From NCBI GenBank assembly GCA_947446155.1, contig CANFFZ010000012.1:1-30332 (forward strand): a stretch of 30,332 bases of DNA, in the 5' to 3' direction. The notes under the pieces were generated by a model. The model was not told where the DNA came from, searched no databases, and was given only the letters and a program-made list of their open reading frames with translations. The translations under genes and the position numbers were made by a program. Positions 1 to 9,056 of this stretch are shown in pieces. Origin of the DNA: Chloroflexota bacterium. Lineage in GTDB: Bacteria > Chloroflexota > Dehalococcoidia > UBA2979. Within the stretch, counting starts at the first letter, position 1, and the number at the start of each line of letters is the position of its first letter.

Positions 1-58
1 GGATTGCTACGCGGCCGCGTTCGTCGATGGAGTGCTCGAAAGTGCCGAAGAAGTACAC
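1..58 (-). CDS. mraZ: MraZ, transcriptional regulator of the dcw cluster (N-terminus only, runs off left edge)
   Basis: Reading the minus strand from a GTG at 58 gives about 19 codons that match the conserved MraZ N-terminus: (M)YFFGTFEHSIDERGRVAI. MraZ is an AbrB-fold DNA-binding protein that usually heads the division and cell-wall (dcw) operon and represses its own promoter. A purine-rich SD (GAGGAG, minus strand, about 8 nt upstream) supports the GTG start. The rest of the gene lies outside the window, and mraW/rsmH, ftsL, ftsI and mur genes are expected further left. Identification rests on a short peptide, but this motif is very characteristic, and the matching operator upstream strengthens it. 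Confidence 0.85.
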   Translation of the reverse strand, partial: MYFFGTFEHSIDERGRVAI

Positions 59-106
59 AACCGTGACTCCTCGTCACCTTCGGAACGGACGAGAGGCTTG
101 GGTTTC

Positions 107-121
107 CCCACTCCTCCCCAC
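107..121 (-). promoter_or_regulatory. Tandem GTGGG boxes, probable MraZ operator
   Basis: On the minus strand the sequence reads GTGGGGAGGAGTGGG: two GTGGG repeats separated by exactly 5 nt (plus-strand CCCAC at 107-111 and 117-121). Direct GTGGG repeats on a 10-bp period are the established binding site of MraZ in E. coli, where three repeats occur. Here I see only two. They lie about 50 bp upstream of the mraZ start and just downstream of the proposed transcription start, a position suited to autorepression. Confidence 0.7.
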
Positions 122-131
122 ACCGAGGTCG

Positions 132-161
132 ACTCTAGCACCATCATTCAGCACTTTGCAA
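132..161 (-). promoter_or_regulatory. Candidate mraZ promoter (TTGCAA / TGC-TAGAGT)
   Basis: Minus strand: -35-like TTGCAA (156-161), 18-bp spacer, then an extended -10 TGC-TAGAGT with the hexamer at 132-137. Transcription would start near 125 and run directly through the GTGGG boxes at 107-121. Motif inspection only. Confidence 0.45.
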
Positions 162-256
162 CATTTCACCCCATATTGCCCCAGAATTCTTCCCGCTAGG
201 CTTCCATCGAGCGCGCTACGATCCCCCTATCCCCACTCCGTTCTCGGGAGCCCTCG

Positions 257-784
257 ATGCCGCCCATCCGCCACCGCGCTGCCGTGCTGACCGTGAGCGA
301 CCTCGGCTCCCGCGGGGAGCGCGTGGATACGGCTGGGCCGGCGGTCGCCTCGCTGCTGGCGGGGGCGGGGTTCGAGGTGGTCGAGCAGGTGCTGCTGCCG
401 GACGAGCTGGAGCAGATTGCGGCGCTGCTTCGGCGCTGGGCGGACGAGGGGGAGATCGCCCTCGCGGTCACGACCGGGGGGACGGGGCTCGCCCCACGGG
501 ATCGGACGCCGGAGGCGACCCTGGCCGTCCTCGACTACCGCGTGCCGGGCATGGAAGAGGCGATGCGGGCGGCGAGCGTCGCCGTGGTGCCGACCGCGAT
601 GCTGTCGCGGGCGGTGTGCGGGGTACGCGGGCGGACGCTGATCGTGAACCTGCCGGGTTCGGAGCGCGGCGCGCGCGAGAACCTCACCATACTTCTACCG
701 GTGCTGGACCACGCCTGTTCATCGCTCCGTGGGGACGCCGAGGAGAGCGCGGGGACGCACGGCCGGATTCAGGGGCAGCTGTGA
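257..784 (+). CDS. mogA: Molybdopterin adenylyltransferase (MogA/MoaB family)
   Basis: A 175-aa protein of the MoCF-biosynthesis fold. It activates molybdopterin by adenylylation (MPT-AMP) before molybdate insertion during cytosolic molybdenum-cofactor synthesis. Visible family motifs are the N-terminal strand AAVLTVSD (8-15), the nucleotide loop TTGGTGLAPRD (72-82) with T-PEA following, and LPGSERGARENL (132-143). The C-terminal 20 or so residues are a polar tail beyond the domain. The ATG at 257 has an SD-like GGGAG 6 nt upstream (246-250); a TACGAT at 217-222 could be its -10 with a start near 229. Its 3' end overlaps trmD by 4 nt (GTGA), implying translational coupling. MogA versus MoaB cannot be separated by sequence alone; both carry out this step in different bacteria. 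Confidence 0.85.
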   Translation: MPPIRHRAAVLTVSDLGSRGERVDTAGPAVASLLAGAGFEVVEQVLLPDELEQIAALLRRWADEGEIALAVTTGGTGLAPRDRTPEATLAVLDYRVPGMEEAMRAASVAVVPTAMLSRAVCGVRGRTLIVNLPGSERGARENLTILLPVLDHACSSLRGDAEESAGTHGRIQGQL

Positions 785-1578
785 CGCCCGTGACCTCGAT
801 CCGGTTCGACGTGCTGACCATCTTTCCGGGGATGTTCGTGGGGCCGCTCGACCAGTCGATCCTGGGGCGCGCGCAGACGGCGGGGCTCGTGAGTGTGCAG
901 ATTCACGACCTGCGGGACTGGGCGCATGACCGGCATCGGACGGTGGACGACGCGCCGTTCGGTGGCGGACCTGGGATGGTGATGAAGCCGGAACCGCTAT
1001 TCGAGGCGATCGAGGCGATCCAGCCGCTCGCCGAGGCGCCTGCGACCGTAATCTTCATGTCACCCCAGGGACGGCGGCTCGACCGCGCGCTCGTGGACGA
1101 ATTGGCGGCGCTGCCTCGGCTGCTGCTCGTGTGCGGGCGGTATGAGGGGGTGGACGAGCGGGTGCTGGAGCACGCCGTGGACTTCGAGGTGTCGATCGGG
1201 GACTTCGTTGTGTCGGGGGGCGAGATTCCGGCGATGGTGGTGATCGACGCTGTTTCACGGCGGATCCCGGGCGTCCTCGGCGGGGACGACTCGCTGGACG
1301 AGGAGTCGTTCGACGAAGGGCTGCTGGAGTACCCGCAATACACCCGCCCGGCGGAATTCCGAGGGTGGCCGGTGCCGGAGATCCTGCTCTCCGGCCACCA
1401 CGCCGAGATCGGGAAGTGGCGCCGCCGTCTGCGCATGCTGCGCACGAGGTTCCGGCGCCCCGATCTGCTCCCCGGTGCCTCGCTCACCGCGAAGGAGCGG
1501 GCGTGGTTGGACGCCCAGCCCTCCGACGATGCTGACCAGGCCGCCCTCGACGCTATCGAGCGGGGCCGGGTAGACTGA
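781..1578 (+). CDS. trmD: tRNA (guanine-N1)-methyltransferase TrmD
   Basis: A SPOUT-class enzyme that uses AdoMet to methylate G37 (m1G37) next to the anticodon, preventing +1 frameshifting. It begins FDVLTIFPGMF, typical of TrmD. It carries the trefoil-knot AdoMet-binding segment CGRYEGVDERV, followed by the SIGDFVVSGGE stretch, then the C-terminal tRNA-binding part with YPQYTRP and LLSGHHAEIGKWRR. From GTG 781 it is 265 aa, slightly longer than usual because of a short N-terminal lead. The start overlaps the mogA stop (GTGA). GTG 790, three codons in, is an alternative. rplS follows after 51 nt, the common trmD-rplS order. Confidence 0.95.
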   Translation: MTPVTSIRFDVLTIFPGMFVGPLDQSILGRAQTAGLVSVQIHDLRDWAHDRHRTVDDAPFGGGPGMVMKPEPLFEAIEAIQPLAEAPATVIFMSPQGRRLDRALVDELAALPRLLLVCGRYEGVDERVLEHAVDFEVSIGDFVVSGGEIPAMVVIDAVSRRIPGVLGGDDSLDEESFDEGLLEYPQYTRPAEFRGWPVPEILLSGHHAEIGKWRRRLRMLRTRFRRPDLLPGASLTAKERAWLDAQPSDDADQAALDAIERGRVD

Positions 1579-1629
1579 CCTTCCGCGGCTCGGCTGCCGC
1601 TCCGAATCTCAGCAACAGGACACACTGCC

Positions 1630-1983
1630 ATGTCGATCGACCTCGCCACGCTCACCCAGCCGCGCAACCCCGCGCTCCCGAGTCTCCCTGAGTTCGGCGT
1701 GGGGGACACGGTCCGCGTGCAGGCCCGCGTGGTCGAGGGAGACCGCGAACGGCTTCAGCCGTTCGAGGGCGTGGTCATCCGCATGAAGGGTGGCTCGGCC
1801 GGCAACTTCACGGTCCGCCGCATCGCCTCGGGCGTGGGTGTCGAGCGCACTTGGCCGATGAACAGCCCGCGCCTTGAGTCGCTGGCGATTACCCGTCGCG
1901 GTCGCGTCCGCCGCAGCCGCCTCTTCTACCTCCGCGGCCTGACCGGCCGTGCTGCCCGCGTGAAGGAAGCCCGTCGGGGCTAG
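1630..1983 (+). CDS. rplS: 50S ribosomal protein L19
   Basis: A 117-aa basic protein of normal L19 length, located at the 30S/50S interface of the ribosome. Recognisable segments are [11 protein letters not shown] (20-30), the [15 protein letters not shown] stretch, [17 protein letters not shown] and the Arg-rich C-terminus with KRRG-like [14 protein letters not shown]. The ATG at 1630 has only a weak SD (CAGGA). A TAGACT hexamer at 1571-1576 inside the trmD end could supply an extra promoter. A GC hairpin follows at 2010-2028. Confidence 0.97.
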   Translation: MSIDLATLTQPRNPALPSLPEFGVGDTVRVQARVVEGDRERLQPFEGVVIRMKGGSAGNFTVRRIASGVGVERTWPMNSPRLESLAITRRGRVRRSRLFYLRGLTGRAARVKEARRG

Positions 1984-2009
1984 CCTCGCGTCTCGCGCAC
2001 TCTCGATGT

Positions 2010-2036
2010 GGCCGGGCGACGCCCGGCCTCTTCGTG
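2010..2036 (+). terminator. Candidate terminator after rplS
   Basis: A perfect 8-bp inverted repeat, GGCCGGGC-GAC-GCCCGGCC (2010-2028), followed by TCTTCGTG. The stem is strong, but the downstream stretch is only moderately T-rich, so termination efficiency is uncertain. It lies between the rplS stop and the separate priA promoter, where a terminator is expected. Confidence 0.6.
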
Positions 2037-2064
2037 TGTGCCACTTCCCTGATCGCGCGCCCGA

Positions 2065-2076
2065 TACGATCGAGGT
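2065..2076 (+). promoter_or_regulatory. Leaderless-type promoter of priA (TACGAT-N6-ATG)
   Basis: TACGAT at 2065-2070 fits the -10 consensus TANNNT. Exactly six bases separate it from the ATG at 2077, so transcription starting 7 nt after the hexamer would begin on the A of the start codon. No convincing -35 is visible. The same geometry occurs at hemW, the 12513 gene and the 25068 gene. Confidence 0.6.
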
Positions 2077-4782
2077 ATGCCCGCTCCGCTGATTGACCGC
2101 CCCAGCGCCCGGCAGCGCTATGTGAAGGTCGCCGTCAACTCCGGACGGACGACGTACCTCACGTTCTCCTACGCGGTGCCGCCAGGACGGTCGGTCGTGG
2201 TCGGCGAGGTCGTCCACGTCCCGTTCGGGAAGCAGACGTTCCAGGGGATCGTGGTGGAGGGGCCGTTCGATACGCCGGGGTACGACCCGGAGGCTGTCCG
2301 GCCGCTGGAGCCGCCAGTCGTGGGTGCGCCTCGCGTGTCCCCCGAGCGGATGGAACTCGCGGCCTGGCTGCAGCAGTACTACCTCGCTCCGCCGTGGGAG
2401 GCACACGCGCTGTTCTTGCCGCCGGGCGCGGGGGAACGGCCGCGTACTTCGTACGTCCGGGGTGCGGGCGAGCCTGTCGCGCTCTCCGAGCGGCAGCAGG
2501 CGGTGTACGACGTGCTGAGCGCCGAGCCGCGCGACGACGACGACCTGCGTGCGCGCGTCGAAGGGCGGGTGCCCGCGCGATCGTTCGAGGCGGCGCTTTC
2601 GCTGCTCGTACGGCGCGGGCTGGCAGAGCGGCACTATTCGCTCGACCGGCCTCGAGGGCAGGCGCGAGTAGCGGAGGTGGTGCGGCTGCTCGTCACCCCC
2701 GAGCGGGCGCGCGAGTTCGCGGACGCGATCGAGGGCAGACGCACCTCGCGTCGTGGGCGGGCGTTGCGCTTCGTGCAGGAACGGGGCAGTGCGCCGTTCG
2801 AGGCGGTGGCACGAGAGGCGCGCGGTGGCCCGGCGGTCGAGACGCTGATCGAGGACGGCGTTCTCCAGCGTGACGGTGATGACGTGCGTCTCGCGGTCGA
2901 CACAGCCGAGGTGCCTCGGCTGCTCCGGCGGTTCTCACGCAGCACGGTGGAAGAGGCGGCGGCTGGCACCCTCGAACTGCTGGTCGCGCGGGCGGAGGCA
3001 CGCGAGGAGCCGGTGGTGCCGCTGCGCGGGCTGGCAGCGGAGGTCGGGCGCGAGGCACGCGCCGGCGTCGATCGGCTGGTCGAGGCGGGGATGGTGGAGA
3101 TCCAGCGGGTGCTGGACCGGCGCGATCCGCTCGCGACCCTCGACGTCATCGTGCGACCGCCGGTGGAACTGGTGGCGGAGCAGCGGGAGGTCGCGTCGGC
3201 GATCCGCGCGGGCATCGACGAGTTTGCGGGGCAGGCGTTCCTGCTGCACGGAGTGACGGGATCGGGCAAGACCGAGGTGTACCTCGGTGCGCTGCGGCAC
3301 ACGGTGGCGCGCGGGCGGCGGGCGATCGTGCTGGTGCCGGAGATTGCGCTGACACCGCAGACCGTGCGGCGGTTCGCGGAACGGTTTCCGGGGCGCGTGG
3401 GTGTGCTGCACTCGGGCCTCAGTCTGGGTGAGGCGTACGACGAATGGCACGAGGTGGCGCACGGCGCCTACGACGTGGTGATCGGATCGCGGAGCGCGAT
3501 CTTCGCCCCGCAGCCGGACCTCGGCCTGATCATCATCGACGAGTTCCACGAGTGGACGTACAAGCAGCACGACCCGGCGCCGCGATACGACTCGCGGACG
3601 GTGGCGCTCGAACTGGCGCAGCGCAGCGGGGCAGCGCTCGTCCTGGGGTCGGCGACGCCCGATGCGGAGCGCTGGCTAGCGGCGGACGAAGGGCGGATCA
3701 CGCGCCTCGACCTGCCAAGGCGGATGCGACCCGCGGCGGACACCGACGGCTTCCTGCGCCTGTGGCCACAGGCGACCCTGCCCGAGGTCGAGGTCGTGGA
3801 TATGCGCGGCTCGACCAACCTCTTCTCGCCCCGACTCGTCGAGGTGCTGGGTGAGGTGCTCGACCGGGAAGAGCAGGCCGTGCTGTTCCTCAACCGTCGA
3901 GGGCTGGCGGCTTACCTGCTGTGCCCGAAGGGGCACTCGCCCGTGTGCTTCTCCTGCGACGTCGCCCAGTCGCTGCATGAAAACGGCCGGCTGATCTGTC
4001 ACACCTGCGGGCGCTCACGGCTCGTGCCGCCTCGGTGTGTGGAGTCCGGGTGCGGGCTTCCGCTGCGGCCGGTGCGGGCGGGGACGCAACGCGTGGAGGA
4101 GGAGGTGCGGCGGCACTTCCCGACTTCCCGGGTGGTGCGCTGGGATCGCGACAGCGCGCGGACGCTGGAGCAGCACGAGGCGATCCTGCAGGAGTTCGTG
4201 CGCAACGGCGATGTGCTGGTGGGCACGCAAATGGTGGCGAAGGGCCTCGATCTGCCGCTGGTGACGCTGGTGGGGGTGGTACTGGCGGACTACACGCTGC
4301 GGGAGGCCGATTTCCGCGCACGGGAGCGGACGTTCCAGATGCTGGTGCAGGTCGCGGGCCGCGCAGGCCGAGCGGAGCGAGACGGGCGGGTGATCGTCCA
4401 GACGCTCCAGCCGGAGCACCCGGCCATCCTCGCGGCCGCCGGGTACCGAGGCGACGCGTTCTTCGAGGAGGAGTTGGCGTGGCGTCACGAACACGGCCAT
4501 CCGCCATTCCGTCGCCTGATCCGGCTGCTCTTCTCGCACGCGAACGCGACTTACGCCGTGGAGGAGGCTGCACGCCTCGCGGAGGAACTGCGGACGCGCG
4601 CCGCCGGTATCCCCGGCATCGAGGTGCTGGGGCCGCTGGTGCCAGGGGTCGCGCGGGTGCGCGGGCGGCACCGATGGACCGTGTTGATCCGCGGTGACGA
4701 GGGCGCGTCGATCCTGCGGGACGATCTCGACACACTGCCACCGGGGTGGGCAGTCGATGTTGATCCACTCACCCTCGACTAA
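2077..4782 (+). CDS. priA: Primosomal protein N', replication-restart helicase PriA
   Basis: A 901-aa 3'-to-5' superfamily 2 helicase that recognises stalled forks and reloads the replisome. The N-terminal DNA-binding region includes RYVKVAV...YAVPPG. The middle region is longer than in E. coli PriA (732 aa). Helicase motifs: Walker A GVTGSGKTE (392-400), Walker B IIIDEFHEWTYKQ with D488-E489-F490-H491 in place of the usual DEEH, LGSATPDAE, and GTQMVAKGLDLPLVTLVGVV. The zinc region at about 616-660 has seven Cys. The second ligand position is not Cys; the segment reads CPKGH (C616, H620), so His may substitute. GAGTQRVEEEV-type sequence follows. There is no separated SD (GAGGT abuts the ATG); the start is probably leaderless. 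Confidence 0.93.
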   Translation: MPAPLIDRPSARQRYVKVAVNSGRTTYLTFSYAVPPGRSVVVGEVVHVPFGKQTFQGIVVEGPFDTPGYDPEAVRPLEPPVVGAPRVSPERMELAAWLQQYYLAPPWEAHALFLPPGAGERPRTSYVRGAGEPVALSERQQAVYDVLSAEPRDDDDLRARVEGRVPARSFEAALSLLVRRGLAERHYSLDRPRGQARVAEVVRLLVTPERAREFADAIEGRRTSRRGRALRFVQERGSAPFEAVAREARGGPAVETLIEDGVLQRDGDDVRLAVDTAEVPRLLRRFSRSTVEEAAAGTLELLVARAEAREEPVVPLRGLAAEVGREARAGVDRLVEAGMVEIQRVLDRRDPLATLDVIVRPPVELVAEQREVASAIRAGIDEFAGQAFLLHGVTGSGKTEVYLGALRHTVARGRRAIVLVPEIALTPQTVRRFAERFPGRVGVLHSGLSLGEAYDEWHEVAHGAYDVVIGSRSAIFAPQPDLGLIIIDEFHEWTYKQHDPAPRYDSRTVALELAQRSGAALVLGSATPDAERWLAADEGRITRLDLPRRMRPAADTDGFLRLWPQATLPEVEVVDMRGSTNLFSPRLVEVLGEVLDREEQAVLFLNRRGLAAYLLCPKGHSPVCFSCDVAQSLHENGRLICHTCGRSRLVPPRCVESGCGLPLRPVRAGTQRVEEEVRRHFPTSRVVRWDRDSARTLEQHEAILQEFVRNGDVLVGTQMVAKGLDLPLVTLVGVVLADYTLREADFRARERTFQMLVQVAGRAGRAERDGRVIVQTLQPEHPAILAAAGYRGDAFFEEELAWRHEHGHPPFRRLIRLLFSHANATYAVEEAARLAEELRTRAAGIPGIEVLGPLVPGVARVRGRHRWTVLIRGDEGASILRDDLDTLPPGWAVDVDPLTLD

Positions 4783-4804
4783 CGCGCGGACGTGCGCGTG
4801 AGAG

Positions 4805-4836
4805 TTGACGGACTGCAGGGGTTGTCACGCTACAAT
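4805..4836 (+). promoter_or_regulatory. Candidate promoter of the def-yajC-secDF operon
   Basis: TTGACG (4805-4810) and TACAAT (4831-4836) are both near-consensus, but their 20-bp spacing is longer than the usual 16-19, so either the -35 is fortuitous or spacing is relaxed. A start near 4843 would give a leader of about 60 nt with an SD before def. Confidence 0.5.
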
Positions 4837-4903
4837 CCGACGCGTCTTGGTGGGACTCGATCGAGCCCGCATGTGAAGCGTCGATGACGGGGAGACGTGG
4901 CGA

Positions 4904-5428
4904 ATGACGGTGCGCCCGATCCGGTACCTGGGCGACCCAGTCTTGCGCAAGCCCGCGAAGAAAGTGTCGCGGGTGGACGACTCGATCCGCCGCCTGATCG
5001 CAGACATGACAGAGTCGATGTACGCGGCGCACGGCGTCGGCATCGCGGCGCCGCAGATCGGCGTCGGCCTGCGCGTCGTGGTCATTGGCATGCCGGATGA
5101 AGAGCCGTTCGCGCTCATCAACCCCGAAGTGATCAAGCGCAGCGGTGAGCGCCGCCTGGATGAGGGCTGTCTCTCGGTTCCCGGCTATCGTGGGAGCGTG
5201 ACGCGCTCGCTCTCGGTGGTGGTGAAAGCGCTCGACGAGCACGGGCGCGAGATCCGGGTGAAGGCCGAGGGCGACATGCTCGCGCAGTGCTTGGAGCACG
5301 AGACGGACCACGTGAACGGGCTGTTGTACGTCGATCGACTGGACGCGAAGACCGACCTAGTGAAGGTGGGCGTACCGCGCACCGTGCCCGATGATGGCGC
5401 CGAGGACGAGATGGACGAGGAGGCGTAG
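4904..5428 (+). CDS. def: Peptide deformylase
   Basis: A 174-aa metal-dependent hydrolase that removes the formyl group from nascent fMet peptides at the ribosome. All three signature motifs are present: GVGIAAPQ (44-51), EGCLSVPG (87-94, metal ligand C89) and HETDH (132-136, metal ligands H132 and H136, catalytic E133). The C-terminus ends in an acidic tail (DDGAEDEMDEEA). The ATG at 4904 is preceded by GGGGAGA at a good SD distance. Its TAG stop directly abuts the yajC ATG, so it heads an operon with the Sec accessory genes. Confidence 0.97.
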   Translation: MTVRPIRYLGDPVLRKPAKKVSRVDDSIRRLIADMTESMYAAHGVGIAAPQIGVGLRVVVIGMPDEEPFALINPEVIKRSGERRLDEGCLSVPGYRGSVTRSLSVVVKALDEHGREIRVKAEGDMLAQCLEHETDHVNGLLYVDRLDAKTDLVKVGVPRTVPDDGAEDEMDEEA

Positions 5429-5740
5429 ATGGACTCGTACGTCATCGTCCTGTTCGCGGTGATCGCAGCCTTCTACTTTATCCTGCTTCGGCCCGTGATC
5501 CAACAGCAGAAGAAACATAAGAGCGACATCTCCGGGCTGCAGATCGGTGACGAGGTGCTGACGTCTGGCGGCTTCTATGCCATCGTGCGCGAGATCAACA
5601 CGCAGGACGATCGCGAGACGGAGATCGTGTTGGAGGCTGCCCCCGGATTGTTGTTGCGCGGTACCGCGAGTGCCGTCGGTTCCGTCACGCATCGTGCCGC
5701 TGAGGCACCGGACACATCGAATTCTGGATCAGGATCATGA
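5429..5740 (+). CDS. yajC: Preprotein translocase accessory subunit YajC
   Basis: A 103-aa single-span membrane protein of the SecDF-YajC complex. One N-terminal transmembrane helix (about 4-21, VIVLFAVIAAFYFILLRP) is followed by the family's QQQKKHKSDISGLQIGDEVLTSGG region (split around 25-48) and the conserved G-F-Y-AIV core. A short Ser/Gly-rich tail ends the protein. It begins immediately after the def stop codon. Its TGA overlaps the next start (ATGA), so all of these genes are probably translated from one mRNA with secD and secF. Confidence 0.93.
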   Translation: MDSYVIVLFAVIAAFYFILLRPVIQQQKKHKSDISGLQIGDEVLTSGGFYAIVREINTQDDRETEIVLEAAPGLLLRGTASAVGSVTHRAAEAPDTSNSGSGS

Positions 5741-6306
5741 CGCCACGTTACGAGGTTCGCCGCACCGACAGCCGCATTGACAGCACACGCGAGAGGCAGA
5801 CCACCGTGCTGACGACGCTCCGCCCGATGCCCACGTCCACCGCCACCATCGAGGTGGCCGACCTCGTGCGCGAGGTGCTGGCGCGCCTGCCGGACGTGAC
5901 CGTAGACCTCGTAGCTCCCGTCGCCATCGACCTTCCGACGGCTGTCCTGCTCCAGCGAGCACCGGAGGCGCGCCGACGTCTGGCCGACGAAGCGCCGGAT
6001 AAGGACGACGACACCGAGGAGGAGGAGGAAGAGGACGACGCGGACGACGACGACGATGACGACGACTGGGACGCGGACGACGACGACGATGACGACGACT
6101 GGGACGAAGACGACGACGACGATGACGACGACTGGGACGAAGACGACGACGAGGAAGATGACGACGGCGAGGAGGACGAGGACGAGGACGGCGACGCGGC
6201 TCCGAAGCCTGCCCGGAAACCTCGGCCGGCCCGTCCCGTCCGGCCGACACGAAGCACCAGGCCGGCCGTCCCCGCAATCCCGGAGCCTGCTCGCCGCCGC
6301 CGCTAG
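5737..6306 (+). CDS. Unknown Asp-rich tandem-repeat protein in the Sec operon
   Basis: A 189-aa protein I do not recognise. Residues 1-36 are polar. Residues 37-86 could form a small folded unit (ATIEVADLVREVLARLPDV, then a Val/Ala/Leu-rich stretch). Residues 87-153 are almost all Asp/Glu, with Trp at 111, 122 and 133, i.e. an exact 11-residue repeat W-D-(A/E)-D8. Residues 156-189 switch to a Pro/Arg/Lys-rich basic tail ending RRRR. There is no signal peptide or membrane span, so a cytosolic, largely disordered, charge-segregated protein is likely. The ATG overlaps the yajC stop (ATGA); M31 is an alternative start. secD begins 48 nt downstream. The conserved coding frame and coupling argue it is real; a role in secretion or ion binding would be speculation. 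Confidence 0.75.
   Translation: MTPRYEVRRTDSRIDSTRERQTTVLTTLRPMPTSTATIEVADLVREVLARLPDVTVDLVAPVAIDLPTAVLLQRAPEARRRLADEAPDKDDDTEEEEEEDDADDDDDDDDWDADDDDDDDDWDEDDDDDDDDWDEDDDEEDDDGEEDEDEDGDAAPKPARKPRPARPVRPTRSTRPAVPAIPEPARRRR
6034..6165 (+). repeat. 33-bp tandem repeat encoding W-D-x-D8
   Basis: Units at 6034-6066, 6067-6099 and 6100-6132 are nearly identical: mostly GAC codons with one GAT at the same place in each. A degenerate fourth unit starts at 6133. TGG codons lie at 6067, 6100 and 6133. The first unit has GAC where the others have TGG. The matching synonymous codon pattern suggests recent duplication by slippage rather than selection on the protein alone. Confidence 0.85.
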
Positions 6307-6354
6307 CGCGGGGTACCCTCGTGAGCGGAACCCCGACTAGCGAAAGCGCCCTTG

Positions 6355-7775
<1,421 letters not shown>

Positions 7776-7779
<4 letters not shown>

Positions 7780-9050
7780 CCCTCGACCTGGTCGGGACGC
7801 GGAAATGGTCGTTCCTGTTCAGCGGGATCACCGCGCTGGTCGCCGTGGTGGTGCTCGCGATCCCGCCGATGTTCCGGCCGGGCATCGAGTTCACCGCTGG
7901 CTCGACGGCGCTCATCCGGTTCACGGAGCCCGTCACCGCCGAGCGGTTGCAGGCGGCATACGCCGACCTGGGGCATGGCGAGGCGCGGATCCAGCAGACC
8001 TCCGGCTCCGAGTTCCTGATCCGTACGCGTGAACTTCAGGTACCGCCAGGGTCGTTCACCGAGCCCGCGGCACCGATCACGGCGAGGCAGGTGCCCACGG
8101 GCCCCGCGCCCGTTGAGGTCATCGGGACGCTGCAGGCGGGGGCGGAGGGTGCCACGGGGACAATTGACCTCGTCGACCTCGACCGGACGGCCGGCTGCAA
8201 GCTCGGCACCCAGAAACTCGGGACGGCGCCTGCCGGCGCGCGAGTAGACGTGGCCGAGGTGGTCGCCGACTGCGGTGGCGCAGCGGCGTACCGGGTCGTG
8301 ACGAGCGACGCCTCGGGCTATATGGCGGCGAAGGACATCCGCGACTTCCAGGCGAAGCCGAAGGAAGCGGTGCCCGAGCCCGACCGCGGCGAGCGCACCG
8401 TCATCGAGAAGGGCCTGCGCGAGCGCCTCGGCACCTTCGAGGTGCGCGAGTTCTCGTCGGTGTCCGCCACGGTGTCGCGCGTGACGGTGCGGAACACGGC
8501 GATCGCGGTGGCCGTGGCGACCCTGTTCATCATGGTGTACATCGCGTTCGCATTCGCCTCGCTACCCCGTCCGATGCGATACGGGGCCTGCGCGGTCGTC
8601 GCGCTGCTGCACGACGTCGTGATCACACTCGGGATGTTCTCGCTGTTCTCCAAGCTCTTCCACGTCGAAGTGAACTTGATGTTCGTGACGGGGCTGCTGA
8701 CAGTCATCGGTTTCTCGGTACACGACACAATTGTGGTGTACGACCGGATCCGCGAGAACGTGCGCCAGTCACCCCAGGCACCGTTCGCGTCCAACGTGAA
8801 CGCGGCGCTGGTGCAGACGATCGCGCGCTCGATCAACACCTCGACGACGGTGCTGCTGACGGTGGCGACGATGCTGGTGCTGGGCGGGACGACGATCGCC
8901 TCGTTCCTGCTGGTGATCTTCGTCGGTGTCGCCGCGGGTACGTACTCCAGCATCGGCATCGCATCGCAGTTGCTCGTGGCCTGGGAAGAGGGCGACCTCG
9001 ACCGGCTCGCGTTCTGGCGACGCACACCCGCCGAGCAACCTGCCGGCTAG
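7776..9050 (+). CDS. secF: Protein translocase subunit SecF with enlarged extracytoplasmic domain
   Basis: A 424-aa partner of SecD, about 100 residues longer than typical SecF (around 310 aa). TM1 is at about 12-30, followed by GIEFTAGSTALIRF (36-49), a variant of the usual GIDFTGGT. The extra length is in the first extracytoplasmic loop, roughly 85-200: it is Pro/Ala/Gly-rich, with C141 and C166. The normal domain resumes at about 207 (TVIEKGLRERLG). C-terminal TMs start near 240, and VIGFSVHDTIVVYDRIREN is the conserved cytoplasmic-side motif. It ends only 6 nt from the end of convergent selB, with no clear terminator in the gap. Confidence 0.95.
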
Positions 9051-9056
9051 CGAGGG

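Noticed and set aside
6034..6165. Possible CRISPR-like or regulatory DNA array
   Set aside because: Contiguous repeats with no spacers, in frame inside a coding gene; better described as a coding tandem repeat.
5748..6257. Ser-rich minus-strand frame opposite the Asp-rich gene
   Set aside because: The poly-Ser run is simply the complement of GAC/GAT codons; it has no SD or promoter, while the plus frame is coupled to yajC.
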